Below are positions 33,047 through 34,248 of a DNA stretch of 34,248 nucleotides, piece by piece. Below the pieces are notes generated by a model, which had not been told where the DNA came from, made no database searches, and worked only from the letters and a program-made list of their open reading frames with translations. The stretch's first letter is position 1, and every line of letters starts with the position of its first letter. Both the position numbers and the translations under genes were made by a program. The DNA comes from Protostelium mycophagum (lineage: Eukaryota; Evosea; Variosea; Protosteliida; Protosteliaceae): NCBI GenBank assembly GCA_002081555.1, contig MZNV01000651.1, forward strand, positions 1-34,248, in the 5' to 3' direction.

Positions 33047-33361
33047 ATGGTTATGGATTCAGAATACTGAGCTTCACAGGCCAGGAATTAGAACCCAAAC
33101 GAATAAAAATTGTTCATTTGTTTCACAGCTACAGCCATTTCGTGTCAATGACGTCTTATTCTACAATAGAATCTTCTTGTTGTAAGAGATAATCTTCTCC
33201 AAGTGGAAGATAGGATCAAAATCAGAAGCGTGTTGATGACGTGTTGTTTTTAAATTTTTCATCACTGATCGACCAATCGCACAACCGCCTGACCTCGCGA
33301 AGAAGGCTGTATCACTTTCCTCCTTTCTTCTCATTGGATACTATTCTTTGATGACATTTTC
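33047..33361. other. Intergenic region with a polyadenylation signal at 33102-33107
   Basis: AATAAA at 33102-33107 lies 56 nt after the stop of the I29-like gene. The remainder shows no coding or RNA feature and should hold the promoter of the next small gene. Confidence 0.4.
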
Positions 33362-33859
33362 ATGGCTACTCTTGGACCAAAACCAAGGAGGTTCGTGTAA
33401 GAAGGCAAATCAATTATATAACATCGAAGATCTAGACCAGAAGATGGAGGGCGGTTCATTTGATCCTGATGTATCATAATTTGAAGCACGACTTTTCCAG
33501 GGGATTGCGAAGGATCCATCATATTGCTGTCTCTCATGGACGTCTCTTCACCAATCAGGAAGGAATCACCTCAATATTTTTGAGAGACAAGTTCCTATCA
33601 ACTCTCCATGTTATGCCCGCAGAGGAAGGGTGTAATCTCGTCTCTTCGACGACCATTTATTCAAGGTAACACTTCATCATCTTGTTAGAAAATATTTGGT
33701 TGAATTGAGATCTCTCTGGTGCGTTCTGAAACATTTACAAGTGTTTTCTCGGTTATAAAACACAGGAGGGACCATCGAGGTTGGGACAATGTGAAATTTG
33801 AGTTGTCGATGATACCCAGACCCTATTCCGTCGGCAGCGCTTCAATTTCAGATAGCTGA
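33362..33859 (+). CDS. Small unrecognised protein (95 aa)
   Basis: Three exons (33362-33390, 33501-33665, 33766-33859) join in phase. The first exon is 29 nt (MATLGPKPR). The protein continues GLRRIHHIAVSHGRLFTNQE, ITSIFLRDKFLSTL and NVKFELSMIPRPYSVGSAS, and ends at TGA. Composition is normal and both introns have good GT and AG ends (GTTCGT to CCAG, GTAACA to ACAG). No signal peptide, membrane helix or known motif is seen. It lies about 75 bp upstream of the tRNA gene. Confidence 0.5.
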
Positions 33860-33934
33860 GAATCTCTTCACACACGAAACAGGATTTAATTTGGTAGCAA
33901 ATTATACATTATCATTAATACGCGAAACATCACC

Positions 33935-34007
33935 GCCTTGCTAGCTCAGTTGGAAGAGCGACAGCCTTCTAAGCTGTAGGTCGTGGGTTCGAGCCCCACG
34001 TGAGGCG
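33935..34007 (+). tRNA. tRNA-Arg (anticodon TCT), no intron
   Basis: A complete 73-nt cloverleaf: acceptor GCCTTGC/GTGAGGC with two G-U pairs, D arm GCTC/GAGC, anticodon stem ACAGC/GCTGT with loop CTTCTAA (anticodon TCT at 33968-33970), T arm GTGGG/CCCAC with loop TTCGAGC, and discriminator G. Box A (TAGCTCAGTTGG, 33942-33953) and box B (GGTTCGAGCCC, 33986-33996) are intact. CCA is not encoded, as expected for a eukaryote. It reads AGA codons. Confidence 0.97.
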
Positions 34008-34012
34008 CATCC

Positions 34013-34016
34013 TTTT
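34013..34016 (+). terminator. Pol III terminator of tRNA-Arg
   Basis: A TTTT run begins 6 nt after the tRNA end. Nothing else is recognised from here to the window end. Confidence 0.7.
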
Positions 34017-34248
34017 GCTGTTGGTCGTTACACAAATCCAAAACCGGTGGGTCGCGAATTTGAAGAAGATCTCATTTTCTCTTCCCTTCTACATGTCTGA
34101 GATGTCAAACATCCAACTGGTTTCTTGTGTTCAGCACGTACAACCTCACTCAATTGAACTGGGTGTGGGCACCTGAGAAATGATTTGTAACATGTCTGAA
34201 ATATCTACAGATTCACTTTGCCATGGCTTTTGAACCAGCGCAATTACT

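Noticed and set aside
1-34248. CRISPR arrays, insertion sequences, viral or toxin genes
   Set aside because: No regularly spaced repeats, transposase motifs, terminal inverted repeats or virus-like proteins were seen.

Overview
The window is nuclear DNA from a unicellular eukaryote. Nearly every gene is broken by short GT-AG introns (31-158 nt, mostly 40-60), the genes are tightly packed, and there is a Pol III tRNA-Arg gene. The gene set hints at an amoebozoan or related protist: a VWA protein of the alpha-kinase-associated (vwkA) type, a CTR copper transporter with a long cysteine-rich ectodomain as in Dictyostelium p80, and WSC, CAP and papain domains. This placement is an inference. Exon models were built by hand from splice sites, reading phase and remembered family motifs. 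Exon lengths and intron phases close exactly for all the main genes.

Left part (1-4.85 kb): an AT-rich stretch without a convincing gene; an unrecognised minus-strand gene (about 1217-2370, 5' end unresolved); a secreted, probably GPI-anchored protein (2375-3847, minus); and a small SCP2 lipid-binding protein (4452-4853, plus).

Centre-left (4.9-15.6 kb): RPB2, the second-largest RNA polymerase II subunit (19 exons, minus), meets SCP2 tail to tail. It is followed by a GH15-like protein (minus) that diverges from a trehalose synthase (TreS, plus), which suggests a shared maltose/trehalose role. A VWA protein (minus) converges on TreS.

Centre-right (16-25.5 kb): a small acidic, lysine-rich protein; SPT5, the transcription elongation factor (14 exons); an unusual protein kinase; and an XPR1/SYG1-type SPX-EXS phosphate exporter (18 exons). 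All are on the plus strand.

Right part (26-34.2 kb): a CTR-family copper transporter with an internally duplicated cysteine-rich ectodomain (plus); a 794-residue secreted protein on the minus strand with the order signal peptide, CAP, two WSC domains, papain-like C1 protease, ricin-type beta-trefoil; and, divergently transcribed from it, a small membrane protein whose N-terminal half resembles the I29 propeptide inhibitor of papain-like proteases. A small unknown gene and tRNA-Arg(TCT) close the window. The CAP-WSC-protease-lectin fusion has no recognisable I29 propeptide of its own and has an I29-like membrane protein as its head-to-head neighbour. That pair is the best candidate for an undescribed system.
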